Positions 1-8,650 of a stretch of DNA of 64,000 nucleotides are shown here, piece by piece (position 1 is the stretch's first letter; every line of letters starts with the position of its first letter). Source of the stretch: Planctomycetota bacterium (GTDB taxonomy: Bacteria; Planctomycetota; PLA2; JAEUHO01); NCBI GenBank assembly GCA_028281445.1, contig JANQJW010000049.1:62001-126000 (forward strand), in the 5' to 3' direction. The position numbers were made by a program, and so were the translations under genes. The notes under the pieces are model-generated. The model was not told the origin of the DNA. It saw only the letters and a list, made by a program, of their open reading frames with translations, and made no database searches.

Positions 1-46
1 CCCTCGAGAGCATGGGCATCTGATCGCCGCCGAGCAGCCAGTGTGC

Positions 47-1552
47 CTAGAAGGTCCCGGTTGCCCCGACCCACCAGAAGTCCGTATCCGCGCTGGGACC
101 GGTCTGGTTGATGAAGTCGCCCGTGAAGAAGTGCGCGTACTCGAAGGCCACCGTCCAGTGGCGGTCGACCTTGTACTTCAGCATCAGGTCGATCTCGCTG
201 CCGATGTCGCGCGACGTGTTGCCGCCGGCCGCGCGCAGGACCGCACCCGGCACCCGGTAGGCGGCATCGGCCGTGTTGGCGCGGAAGAACGCGTGCCACC
301 AGACCGACAGCGTGAGCTTGCTCGTCGGGTGCAGGTGCATCGCAACCTGTCCGGCCAGCAGGTTCTTGCGCGCGATCAGATCTGCGTGACCCAGGTACTT
401 GTGCGCCAGGTCGAACAGCGGATTGAACGTGCCTGCCTGCGTCGGCGAGCCGTTCGGGTCGCCGCTGGCGTAGTCGAGGCCCAGCTCGAAGCGCGGCGTC
501 CAGGCGATGCACGGGCTCCAGCCGAACACCCCCGAGAACATCCCCGCGGAGATCGTGTCACCGGGTACGTGGCCGAACTGGTACGCACCCTCCGCCTCGT
601 AGTTAAAACGCGTGTTGGGGATCTTGCCGTAGACGAGGCCGCCGACGGTGTAGCGATCCTGGCTGGTGGCATTCCGGTTGTCGTTGAGCGTGTAGAAGTA
701 CCCCTCCCACGTCACGCAGGTGAGGCGGGTGTTCTTGTAGTTCAGGCCCCAGAAGAGACGATCCCCGACGAACCACTCGTCGAGCTGGTTCCTGCGGACC
801 ACGACGGGCCACGAGATGAACGCGTCCACGTGGTGCTCGCCGCGCTTGGCCCAGACGCCCGCGCCGTCGAACGTGCGGCGCGTGTTGGCCCAGTCCAGCG
901 GCGACACCAGGCGCTGCTTGCCGAACTGCAGCTCGCGGCGGCCCCCGTAGACACCGGCTTCGTAACAGCCGAACACCGGACCCTTCGCTTCGACGAAGGC
1001 GTTCTGCAGATCCCCCTGGTTAATGTCGATCGCCCGCGGGCCGCCGGGCAGTACGCGGTTCTCGACCTGGTCCGCGTAGATGCCTTCGATGAAGACGCGC
1101 AAGTGGTCGCCGAAGTGGATGTCCGTGTGCAGTCGGACGCGAGCGAGCATCCAGGAATCGTCGTTCGGCTGGGAGAATCCCACGTTGTTGAAGGACTCGA
1201 AGCGGAAGCGCACCTGGCCGCCCACGTCCACCCAGATGTTGCCGCGCTTCGTGAGGCGCATGGCCTTGAGGCGATCCGACCAGTCGCCCTTCTCGCAGTA
1301 CGGCACGCACAGGCACGGGCGCCAGTTCTCGAGGAAGCGCCGGTTGTTGTACTTGGGCGGGCACTTCGGCTTCTTGGGCTTCGTGCACTCGCAGCATGGA
1401 TAGGGCTTGCACTCCGGGCACTTGGCCGGCTTGGCCTTGACCGGCTGGCCGCAGCAGCCGCAGATGTCGTCGGCCAGCGCCTCCGGCGCCGTGCCGACCA
1501 GAACGAGTCCCACGAGCACGCAGAGTCCCGCAGTGAGAATGAACGTACGCAT
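47..1552 (-). CDS. Outer-membrane porin of the alginate-export type with an N-terminal Cys-rich module
   Basis: 501 aa. I place the start at the ATG at 1552, which has a GGGAGG ribosome site just upstream and is followed at once by a signal peptide (hydrophobic residues 4-20, AxA-like cleavage near 27). The open frame continues upstream without coding character. From about residue 90 the protein reads as an alternating aromatic beta-barrel of the alginate-export porin family, beginning WVDVGGQVRFRFESFNN and ending in a C-terminal Phe, as expected of outer-membrane barrels. Between the signal peptide and the barrel, residues 31-86 hold 12 cysteines, many as CxC, CC or CxxC, within a Lys/Pro-rich stretch. 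That module is not part of the porin family and may bind metal or form disulfides. The substrate is unknown. The gene is divergent from the hemerythrin gene. Confidence 0.75.
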   Translation of the reverse strand: MRTFILTAGLCVLVGLVLVGTAPEALADDICGCCGQPVKAKPAKCPECKPYPCCECTKPKKPKCPPKYNNRRFLENWRPCLCVPYCEKGDWSDRLKAMRLTKRGNIWVDVGGQVRFRFESFNNVGFSQPNDDSWMLARVRLHTDIHFGDHLRVFIEGIYADQVENRVLPGGPRAIDINQGDLQNAFVEAKGPVFGCYEAGVYGGRRELQFGKQRLVSPLDWANTRRTFDGAGVWAKRGEHHVDAFISWPVVVRRNQLDEWFVGDRLFWGLNYKNTRLTCVTWEGYFYTLNDNRNATSQDRYTVGGLVYGKIPNTRFNYEAEGAYQFGHVPGDTISAGMFSGVFGWSPCIAWTPRFELGLDYASGDPNGSPTQAGTFNPLFDLAHKYLGHADLIARKNLLAGQVAMHLHPTSKLTLSVWWHAFFRANTADAAYRVPGAVLRAAGGNTSRDIGSEIDLMLKYKVDRHWTVAFEYAHFFTGDFINQTGPSADTDFWWVGATGTF

Positions 1553-1755
1553 TGCCTGCCCTCCCGGTAGGGGTCCTCCAACCCAGGAAATCGGCTGAGC
1601 ACGCTGCGTGCCGCTGCACAACTGCGCCTGAATTTGCAAACAGGTGGACGAATACCGGTTTCGGAGGAACGGCTCCGCGCCGTTCAGCGGCCTGCTGCGG
1701 CTTCTTCCGCACGAAGCCGTGCAAGAATCCGCAACGCGCCGGAAGGAGATCCCCT
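1553..1755. promoter_or_regulatory. Divergent intergenic region between porin and hemerythrin genes
   Basis: This 203-base gap must carry the promoters for both flanking genes. It holds an inverted repeat at 1599-1611, GCACGC-T-GCGTGC, with 6-base arms and a 1-base spacer. It sits 47 bases upstream of the porin start and could be an operator. I see no convincing -35/-10 pair. Confidence 0.3.
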
Positions 1756-2277
1756 GTGAGCGACCCCTTCGAGGTCCTGGACGGCGAGCACCGCGCAATC
1801 GAGAAGGTCCTCACCGCTCTGGAGGCCACCGCGCGGGTGGAGCCGCCGCTGGCCTTCTTCCAGCGCGCGGTCGACTTCATCACGCGCTACGCCGACGGCA
1901 GCCACCACGCGAAGGAGGAGGAACACCTCTTCCCGCTCCTCGCCACGCGCGGGATGCCGCTCGAGATGGGGCCGATCGGCGTCATGCTCGCGGAGCATCG
2001 TCAGGGGCGCGCTCACGTGGCGGCCATGCAGCAGCAGATCGCTGACAGCGACCTCGCGGCGCTGCGGCGGGAGGTCCAAGGCTACGCCGCCCTCATGCGC
2101 GACCACATTGCCAAGGAGGACCAGGTCCTTTTCCCCATGGGACGTGGGATGCTGACGCCCGAGGATGTCGACGCGCTCGCCTCCGCGTTCGCGGCGGTCA
2201 CGGAGCCCGATGGGGGCTACGCGGCCTACGAGGCGCTTGCCGACGACCTCCTCCGGGAGGTCCGTGCGCCGGCATGA
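1756..2277 (+). CDS. Hemerythrin HHE-domain protein
   Basis: 173 aa from a GTG start at 1756, chosen because a GGAAGGAG ribosome site lies at 1741-1748; the frame is open further upstream but without a ribosome site. The four-helix hemerythrin pattern of His and acidic ligands is visible: EHRAIEKV near residue 12, HHAKEEEHLFP at 50-60, a central EHRQGRAH, and DHIAKEDQVLFP towards the C terminus. Family members bind a di-iron centre and sense or carry O2 or NO, usually in the cytoplasm. There is no signal peptide. Its last codons overlap the start of the GMC oxidoreductase (ATGA), so the two are probably co-transcribed. An NO- or O2-related role would suit the nitrate-respiring neighbourhood but is inference. 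Confidence 0.85.
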   Translation: MSDPFEVLDGEHRAIEKVLTALEATARVEPPLAFFQRAVDFITRYADGSHHAKEEEHLFPLLATRGMPLEMGPIGVMLAEHRQGRAHVAAMQQQIADSDLAALRREVQGYAALMRDHIAKEDQVLFPMGRGMLTPEDVDALASAFAAVTEPDGGYAAYEALADDLLREVRAPA

Positions 2278-3959
2278 GTGATGGCTTCGATGTCTGCGTG
2301 ATCGGAAGCGGCGCCGGTGGCGGGCCGGTCGCTGCATCCCTGGCCGAGGCGGGCTATCAGGTGCTCCTGCTCGAGAAGGGCCCCTGGTACGGCAACGACC
2401 AGTTCGTCAAAGACGAGATCGAGCTCTGCCGCCGCAACCGCTTCGTCCCCCGCGTCGAGGACGACCCGCAGGTCTGGGAGATCGACGTGGGCGGCGGCCG
2501 CACGCGGGTCTATCCCCCGACGACAGCGCTCCGCAACGGCACGCTGGTCGGCGGCGCCAATGTGCTCATGAGCGGGTTCTTCCTCCGCCTGAAGCCCACG
2601 GACTTCCGGATGCGCTCCACGTACGGACCGGTGCCTGGTGCCGACGTGGCGGACTGGCCGATCTCCTACGACGACCTCGAGCCGTACTACGCGCGCGTCG
2701 AAGAGGAGGTCGGCGTGTCGGGCCTCGCGTGGGACCTCCCGCCGCACTTGAAGGACCGGCGCTCGACCGAGGATCTCCCGTTCCTCCCCACACGCGAACA
2801 CCCGTTCGCCGACGAGATCGACGCGAAGTGCACGAAGATGGGACTCCACCCGTTCCCCATCCCGCGTGCCGTCCTTCCGGAGCAGCGCGGCGACCGGCGG
2901 GGGTGTGCCTACTCGGGCTACTGCGCGCAGTACGGCTGCCGCACGGGCGCCAAGGGCAGCTCGCTCCAGGCCTGGGTGCCGCGCGCGCTCAAGACGGGTC
3001 GCTGCACGCTGCGGCCGCGCGCGTCTGTAACCCGGCTGGTCACGGACTCGACCGGCAGACTGCGCCAGGCCGAGTACCGCGACAAGCACGGCAAGGTGCG
3101 CCGCGTGGACGCGACGATCTTCGTCGTCGCATGTCAAGCCATCGAAACCGCGCGGCTGCTGCTTCTGTCGCGCAGCACGCGGCACCCGAACGGGCTCGGC
3201 AACCGCAACGGCCGCGTCGGGCGCCACCTGGTGGCCAGTACGTTCGGCGGGAGCTTTGGCGAGTTCCGCTTCCGCGACAAGCCCGAGCTCCAGTCGCGGG
3301 AGCCGTTCCTCAACCGGGGCCTGCAGGACTGGTACTTCATCGACGACCCGCGCCTGGGGGGGAAGCGCAAGGGCGGCACGCTCAACTTCCTGCCGCTGCA
3401 CCCGAATCCAATTGCCCGTGCGATGGGGGTTGCGTTCCATGACCGGACCACCGGCGGGCGCCCGCTCTGGGGGCAGGGACTCAAGCGGCGGCTGTTCGAG
3501 CACTTCCATGAGACGTGGCACCTCAAGTGCGAGGTGTTCGGGGAGTGGCTGCCCGACAACCGTGCGCGCGTCACGCTCGATCCGAAGGTGCGCGACAAGT
3601 ACGGCCTCCCGGTTGCGCGGGCAGCGACCATCAGCCATCCCTACAACCGCCAGCTGGCGCACTTCCTCACCGAACGCGGTACCGAGGTGTTGCGCGGCCT
3701 CGGCGCCCAGCACGCGGCGGGCGTGCCTGGCGGCGGCCCGAGTACCAACCTCATCGGCGGTACGTGTCGTTTCGGCAACGACCCGGAGACGTCGGTGTTG
3801 GACAGGGACTGCCGCTCGCACGAGGTGAAGAACCTCTTCGTCACCGATGCCAGCTTCATGCCGAGCGGCGGTGCGGTGCCCTTCACGTTCACCATCTATG
3901 CCAACGCGCTGCGCGTCTCCCAGGCGATCATCGCGCAGCTGGGCGGCCGGAAACGCTGA
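2274..3959 (+). CDS. GMC-family FAD oxidoreductase
   Basis: 561 aa. The N terminus is an FAD-binding Rossmann motif (VIGSGAGGGPVAASLAEAG, residues 10-28). The C terminus carries the GMC signature, with GTCRFGNDPETSVLD followed by NLFVTDASFMPSGG. The family oxidises alcohols or sugars; the electron acceptor here is unknown but could be a c-type cytochrome. A cysteine cluster C211-x5-C217-x4-C222 lies where the gluconate/glucose dehydrogenase branch often has a four-Cys iron-sulfur or disulfide motif; one of the usual cysteines is a serine here. No Tat signal is seen, so it is either cytoplasmic or exported with a partner. It is coupled to the hemerythrin gene by a 4-base overlap. Its 3' end overlaps the convergent ASPIC gene by 32 bases. 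Confidence 0.85.
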   Translation: MSDGFDVCVIGSGAGGGPVAASLAEAGYQVLLLEKGPWYGNDQFVKDEIELCRRNRFVPRVEDDPQVWEIDVGGGRTRVYPPTTALRNGTLVGGANVLMSGFFLRLKPTDFRMRSTYGPVPGADVADWPISYDDLEPYYARVEEEVGVSGLAWDLPPHLKDRRSTEDLPFLPTREHPFADEIDAKCTKMGLHPFPIPRAVLPEQRGDRRGCAYSGYCAQYGCRTGAKGSSLQAWVPRALKTGRCTLRPRASVTRLVTDSTGRLRQAEYRDKHGKVRRVDATIFVVACQAIETARLLLLSRSTRHPNGLGNRNGRVGRHLVASTFGGSFGEFRFRDKPELQSREPFLNRGLQDWYFIDDPRLGGKRKGGTLNFLPLHPNPIARAMGVAFHDRTTGGRPLWGQGLKRRLFEHFHETWHLKCEVFGEWLPDNRARVTLDPKVRDKYGLPVARAATISHPYNRQLAHFLTERGTEVLRGLGAQHAAGVPGGGPSTNLIGGTCRFGNDPETSVLDRDCRSHEVKNLFVTDASFMPSGGAVPFTFTIYANALRVSQAIIAQLGGRKR

Positions 3960-5679
3960 TCCGTCCCGCGGCCACGTCCGTCCGCGTCGTTTCCGTGCCG
4001 TCCGCCCAACGTACGTGGATGCGGTCGGCCTTCGCGGCCGTGCCTAGACCCACGATCCACTCGGGCGCGTGCTGGCTGAAGACCGATACGTCGGCGCCCC
4101 ACCAGTAGAGCTGCGTCTTGCCGGCGACCGTGACCTCGATGCGCGCGCCGAATGTTCTGGCGGCCGGCGCGTCGAGGCGGATCGCGAGCGAGTTGTTCTC
4201 CGTCTCCGTGTCGTTGCGCAGGAGCAACGGGACACCCTGGTTGACGTTGATCGCAAGGTCGACGTCGCCGTCACCGTCGTAGTCGGCCGCGGCGAGGCCG
4301 CGCGCGCAGTAGCGCTTCGCCAACGCCTCGCCGGCTTCCGGCGCGACGTCGTGAAAGTGCGTGCCCGTGTTCCAGAAGAGGAAGATCGGTTCGGCGATCA
4401 GCTTCGTTGGATCGTGCTTCTGCTCCAACGTGCTGCCGTTGGCGACGACCAGGTCCGGCCGGCCGTCGAGGTCGAGGTCGGCCAGCACGCAGCCCCAGCC
4501 CACGGTATCGAGCGAGATCTCGCCCAGCCGGAAGCGGCGCGTCTTGTCCCGGTACTCCAGCTTGCCGCGCTTGTTCAACAGGCTCTGGTAGAAGGCGTTC
4601 TCCTGCGCGACCCAGTGGCTGATGAACAGGTCGGGCAGCCCATCCGCCGCGTCCGCACTGCTCATGAAGCCGATCTCGCTGACCGAGAGCCCCATGGAAC
4701 CGCGCGGGTCGGCCGTGCCCGACGACATCCCGATGTCGGTGAACGCGACGTCCCTGCCCTCAAAGCTGCCGCCCAGGTTCTTGTAGAGGCGGTTGGCCGA
4801 CACGTCGTTGTTGACGTAGAGATCGAGCCAGCCATCGCCGTCGAGATCGCAAAACGTGGCGGCGAACGTACGGCCCTCTGGGTTGGCTACGAACGCGGCC
4901 TGCGCCACGTCCTCGAATGTGCCGTCGCCGTTGTTGCGGTAGAGGCGGTTGGGCTGCGGATCGAAGGCGTTGGGGTTCAGCGTGAAGGGAACGGCGTAGG
5001 CGCCCTCCGCGGTTCCGACCTGCGACGCGGGGCCTGCGCCCTCGACGTCGTAGTCCACGTAGTTGCAGACGTAGAGGTCGAGGTCGCCGTCGCGGTCGTA
5101 GTCGCCCCACGCGACGCTCGTCGACCAGAGCGGATCGTCGACGCCGGCCTCCTTGGCAACGTCCTCGAAGGTGCCGTCGCCCTTGTTGCGGTAGAGGCGG
5201 TTGGGCCCGCGGTTCGTTACGTAGAGATCGAGATCACCGTCGCCGTCGTAGTCGGCGAAGCTCGCGCCCATGCCGAACCCCTCGGCGTCGTCGACCCCCG
5301 CGTTGCGCGCGACGTCGCCAAGTCTTCGGGGTCCGTCGTTTCGAAAGAGGCTGTTGGCGCCCCCGAGGTTTACCACGTAGAGGTCGAAGTCGCCGTCACC
5401 GTCCACGTCGCCCCAGGCCAGACCAGAGCCCGTATCCTCCGGCAGACTTCTCAGACGTCCGCACCCATGTGACATCGGCAACTGCATTCCGACCAAGCGA
5501 ACCGGCGGCGCGTCGACGTCGCCACCACGAAACGCGGCCGTGAGGCCCTCACGCTCATCGCCCATGTCGGTGTCGCGCGCCGCCTGCACCATCACGCCGA
5601 TGCCGGCGAGGAGTGCGACGCCCAGCACCGTCGCGCCGACGGAGACCCAGATCTTCTGCTTGCGCGAGAGCCGTTTCAC
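3928..5679 (-). CDS. CRTAC1-like FG-GAP/VCBS repeat protein with C-terminal ASPIC/UnbV domain
   Basis: 583 aa from a GTG at 5679 that overlaps the stop of the upstream cytochrome gene (GTGA). The much longer open frame upstream is a shadow of that cytochrome gene. An N-terminal membrane anchor (about residues 8-28) is followed by at least six calcium-loop beta-propeller repeats such as DVDGDGDFDLYVVN and DYDGDGDLDLYVTN. The C-terminal ~90 residues match an ASPIC/UnbV domain (…NNSLAIRLDAPAARTFGARI…). It is probably an exported, membrane-anchored calcium-binding propeller. The family is abundant in Planctomycetota and Acidobacteriota and has no defined enzymatic activity. Tight coupling to the cytochrome suggests that they work together. 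The last 32 bases overlap the convergent GMC gene. Confidence 0.85.
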   Translation of the reverse strand: MKRLSRKQKIWVSVGATVLGVALLAGIGVMVQAARDTDMGDEREGLTAAFRGGDVDAPPVRLVGMQLPMSHGCGRLRSLPEDTGSGLAWGDVDGDGDFDLYVVNLGGANSLFRNDGPRRLGDVARNAGVDDAEGFGMGASFADYDGDGDLDLYVTNRGPNRLYRNKGDGTFEDVAKEAGVDDPLWSTSVAWGDYDRDGDLDLYVCNYVDYDVEGAGPASQVGTAEGAYAVPFTLNPNAFDPQPNRLYRNNGDGTFEDVAQAAFVANPEGRTFAATFCDLDGDGWLDLYVNNDVSANRLYKNLGGSFEGRDVAFTDIGMSSGTADPRGSMGLSVSEIGFMSSADAADGLPDLFISHWVAQENAFYQSLLNKRGKLEYRDKTRRFRLGEISLDTVGWGCVLADLDLDGRPDLVVANGSTLEQKHDPTKLIAEPIFLFWNTGTHFHDVAPEAGEALAKRYCARGLAAADYDGDGDVDLAINVNQGVPLLLRNDTETENNSLAIRLDAPAARTFGARIEVTVAGKTQLYWWGADVSVFSQHAPEWIVGLGTAAKADRIHVRWADGTETTRTDVAAGRISVSGRPAAR

Positions 5680-7772
5680 CGCTTCGCCTGGATCGCGATC
5701 GTCTTGCGCGTCGAGGACTGCTGCACGGTCGGCTGGATGACGCCGCTGTCGCGTTCCATCTCCGGGATCGTGAGGTCGAGGAACTCCTGGCGGTAGCGGC
5801 GGAAGTTGAGGTCGGCCTCGACGGTCAGCGGGCCCTTGGCGTCTTCCGGGACCTTCAGGAGGAAGCGCTGATTGTCCGCGTAGCCCGGGAAGATCACGCG
5901 CTGGCCCTCGCCACCGGCCTTCTTCCACAGCTCGTGTTTCACGAGCGGGTTGCCGTACTCGTCCAGCGGCATGGCCTCGAGCACCATCGTTCCCTCGTCG
6001 CGCGGGTTTCCGACCTTGTGCTCGACGCCTTCCATGTCCTGGATGCGGCGCGTCTTCGGATCGATCTTGCCCCATTCGGCCAGGAGCTTGCCGTCTGCGT
6101 CCCTCACGCGGAGGTGCACCCAGACGCGTACGAAGTCGAGCGGCCCGGTCGAGAAGTTGTGGCCGACCTTGCGGTTCGTGACGAGTGCGCGGAGCTTGAG
6201 CTCGGCGCCGGGAGCCACCGTGTCCGGCCCGACGATGTCGATCGAGGCGACCGGCCCCTTCTGCCAGAGGTGGGCGATCTCGGGGAGCACGGTCTCGCCG
6301 CGGATCCACTCGCGGGTGAGCGCGACGTGCTTCTCCCAGCCCTCGAGCTTCATCACCTCGGGCATCAAGACGTTCGTCGCGATCGTGCCGTGGTGGCGGT
6401 GGGCGCAGTCGTCGGTTGACCGCCGGATGTCGCCGCCCTCGCCGCGGCCGGGATCGTTCGAGTCGAACACGAGCCGCATGTGGCAGTCGCGACACGAGAG
6501 GTCGCGCTCGCTGTCCTTCACGTGCCAGTGACTGTTGCGCCACTCGTCGTACTGGTTCTGACCCGGGCTCAGGCCGAAGCGGTTGAGTGCCTCGGGGATG
6601 AACTGCTTGTGGCACGCCCCGCAGAACTCGGGCGTGCGCAGGATGTTGCGGTCGTAGTCGTCCAGATGCTGCTGTGGGTACGCGCGGATCAGGAAGTCCG
6701 AGACGAACTTGCGGATGCCTTGCGAGCCTTCCCAGAGGTACTTCTGCGGAGGCGTGAGAACGTAGTCGGCATTGCCGCGTTGATCGGCTTTGCTGATCGA
6801 GTGGCAGACCACGCAGGAGCAGCCCTCCTGCATGCCGGGCGCGGAGAGATCCATGTTGTGGATGTCCTTGGCGCCCGCGAAGAGTGAGATCGGGTCGTGG
6901 CAGCCGGCGCAGTACCGCGTCTCGGGCGCGCCGCGCTCGTTGGCGAAGTTCTTCTGCACCTTCTGGAACGGCGGATTGGCAGCGGAGAAGCGGTGTGCGC
7001 TCGGCAGCCACTCCTTGTAGATCTCCTCGTGACAGCCGCTCGTGCCGCACGAGGCCGAGTCGCTCAGAACCTCGGGCTTCACGAAGTTGCCGCTCTCCGT
7101 CCGCGCGTAGGTCGGTGCGAACGGGCTGCCACGGTATTCGTCGAATTCCTGCAGGTAGGCCGACAGGGTGTAGTCGTCCGGTACGGGAAACTCCGCGGAC
7201 TCGGGCCGCACGGCGATGCCGAAGACGGCGAGCGCTACCACCGGCGTCCCTAGCAACAGCGCGCCGCGCCTTGCGAACGTGCGCATCGCGCCGTAGAGCG
7301 CCGGGTCCTTGCGAGCCATGCTGCGGCGGCGGACCCAGGCGAGAGGAACGTGCACGCCCATGACGACGAACGCGCCGATCCCGCTCACGAGGTGGATCAG
7401 GTTCCACAACGGCGAGCGCCTCAGGCCGAAGGACGCCTCCCACGTGAGCACGAGGCCGCTCACGACGGAGACGAGCACGAGCACAAGCAACGCGTAGCCC
7501 AGGACCATCGTGGCGGTGAGCGTCTGCCGCCGCCAGGCCAGCCAGTGCGTCCACGCGTACCAGAGGACGGGCACGATCACGGCGAGGCCGGCGGCGGTAT
7601 GGAGGAGGACTTGCACCTGCGCAAGCAACGAGAACGGCGCGAGCCAGATCCACAAGCCCGTCAGCGACAGGAAACCGAGGCTCGCTGTAACGATGACGGA
7701 CAGGCGCGACGACCAGCCGTGTGCCGCCAGCTCGCTCGCTGTCAGCTTGCGGTTGTCGGTGGATTGCGGCAC
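5676..7772 (-). CDS. Cytochrome b/multiheme cytochrome c fusion protein
   Basis: 698 aa from a GTG at 7772 with an AAGGAGGG ribosome site. The first ~190 residues form about five transmembrane segments. Four of them carry His residues in positions typical of di-heme cytochrome b (LLHTAAG, YAWTHWL, LIHLVSG, GVHVPLAW). The periplasmic part, from about residue 200, holds one CX4CH site (CGTSGCH, near residue 240) and four CxxCH sites (CAGCH, CVVCH, CGACH, CRDCH), so about five c-hemes. An extra CAHRHH stretch could supply distal His ligands. The C-terminal ~250 residues lack hemes and look like a beta-sandwich. The design suggests quinol oxidation in the membrane with electron delivery to a periplasmic acceptor; the substrate is unknown. 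It overlaps the ASPIC gene by four bases. Confidence 0.8.
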   Translation of the reverse strand: MPQSTDNRKLTASELAAHGWSSRLSVIVTASLGFLSLTGLWIWLAPFSLLAQVQVLLHTAAGLAVIVPVLWYAWTHWLAWRRQTLTATMVLGYALLVLVLVSVVSGLVLTWEASFGLRRSPLWNLIHLVSGIGAFVVMGVHVPLAWVRRRSMARKDPALYGAMRTFARRGALLLGTPVVALAVFGIAVRPESAEFPVPDDYTLSAYLQEFDEYRGSPFAPTYARTESGNFVKPEVLSDSASCGTSGCHEEIYKEWLPSAHRFSAANPPFQKVQKNFANERGAPETRYCAGCHDPISLFAGAKDIHNMDLSAPGMQEGCSCVVCHSISKADQRGNADYVLTPPQKYLWEGSQGIRKFVSDFLIRAYPQQHLDDYDRNILRTPEFCGACHKQFIPEALNRFGLSPGQNQYDEWRNSHWHVKDSERDLSCRDCHMRLVFDSNDPGRGEGGDIRRSTDDCAHRHHGTIATNVLMPEVMKLEGWEKHVALTREWIRGETVLPEIAHLWQKGPVASIDIVGPDTVAPGAELKLRALVTNRKVGHNFSTGPLDFVRVWVHLRVRDADGKLLAEWGKIDPKTRRIQDMEGVEHKVGNPRDEGTMVLEAMPLDEYGNPLVKHELWKKAGGEGQRVIFPGYADNQRFLLKVPEDAKGPLTVEADLNFRRYRQEFLDLTIPEMERDSGVIQPTVQQSSTRKTIAIQAKR

Positions 7773-7822
7773 CGGTCAGCTCCCTCCTTGTAACGAATGA
7801 ACGTTGATTTTGATTCCGGCCG

Positions 7823-8650
7823 CTACCACGGCGGCACGTGATGGTCGGGGCCGTACACCAGCGTGCCGCCGGTGTTGCCCGTGTACACAAGCAGCGCAAT
7901 GGTCGCGAAGAGCGCCAGCCGGTAGGCGATGCGCGCCGCGCGGGTATCGGCACGAAGACTCATGACGCTGAGCAGGCACGTCGCGGCGGCGAACGCGGTC
8001 GTGGCCACGCCCAGCCAGCGATGCAGCGCCGCGGATTGCCCGCCCGCATCGGCCCATAGCCAGCCCGTGAGACTCGCCGACAGCGCACCCAGCGTCCCGA
8101 GCGCGAGGCAGAATCGCGCGGTCGCGTGCAACCCCGGGCGCCGGAACAGCAACGCGATGCCCTCGGCCAGCAGCGCGGCGATGAGTAGGGCGACAGGGAA
8201 GTGGACGATGAGGGGATGGAACTGGCCGAAGCGCCGCGCGGCCGGGGGGCGCGACGTCGCAAGGTCCTCTGGCGGGTGGGGGGCACCCATCTCGATCCAC
8301 TGCCGGATGAGGGTGTGCGCCTCCTCGCCAACGTCGTGACCCGTCTCCGGGTCGTCGCCGATGGACGCGCGCGTGATGCGCTCGAGCAGCGGCGAGGCGC
8401 CCGCGTCGCCGGGGACGATCAGCGTCGGGTCGGAGGCGACCCGTGCGAGGTCGCCTGCGAAGTCGAATGCACCGTGAGGCCGTCGGGACGCCTGGCGGTG
8501 GCAGCGCGCACACGTGTCCCGGAAGAGTGTCTGGACACGACGGCCGACGTCGTCCGCCCCCGCCTCCCGGGCGCCGGTCGGCGCCGAGGCCAGAGCCAGG
8601 AGGGCCCACGCGGCCGCGATCAGTGGGAATGACGCTTGCTTCGTGGTCAC
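7823..8650 (-). CDS. Monoheme planctomycete-type cytochrome with DUF2231-like membrane domain
   Basis: 275 aa from a GTG at 8650. This start gives a clean signal peptide, although no good ribosome site is visible; an in-frame extension upstream is Cys/Pro-rich and non-coding in character. A CARCH heme site (C47, C50, H51) sits in a context resembling the PSCyt1 domain of planctomycetes. The second half begins FHPLIVHFPVALLIAALLAE, the hallmark of DUF2231-like membrane proteins, and has four or five transmembrane segments. It is probably a membrane-bound periplasmic electron carrier. It is first of a three-gene minus-strand set with the b/c fusion and the ASPIC protein. Confidence 0.75.
   Translation of the reverse strand: MTTKQASFPLIAAAWALLALASAPTGAREAGADDVGRRVQTLFRDTCARCHRQASRRPHGAFDFAGDLARVASDPTLIVPGDAGASPLLERITRASIGDDPETGHDVGEEAHTLIRQWIEMGAPHPPEDLATSRPPAARRFGQFHPLIVHFPVALLIAALLAEGIALLFRRPGLHATARFCLALGTLGALSASLTGWLWADAGGQSAALHRWLGVATTAFAAATCLLSVMSLRADTRAARIAYRLALFATIALLVYTGNTGGTLVYGPDHHVPPW

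Noticed and set aside
41-1570. 509-codon plus-strand frame over the porin gene
   Set aside because: Composition is typical of a shadow, and the minus-strand frame has a signal peptide, barrel pattern and ribosome site.
7804-7817. TTGAT-N4-ATTCC resembling an FNR box
   Set aside because: Only one half-site matches, and it lies in a 50-base gap inside an apparent operon.
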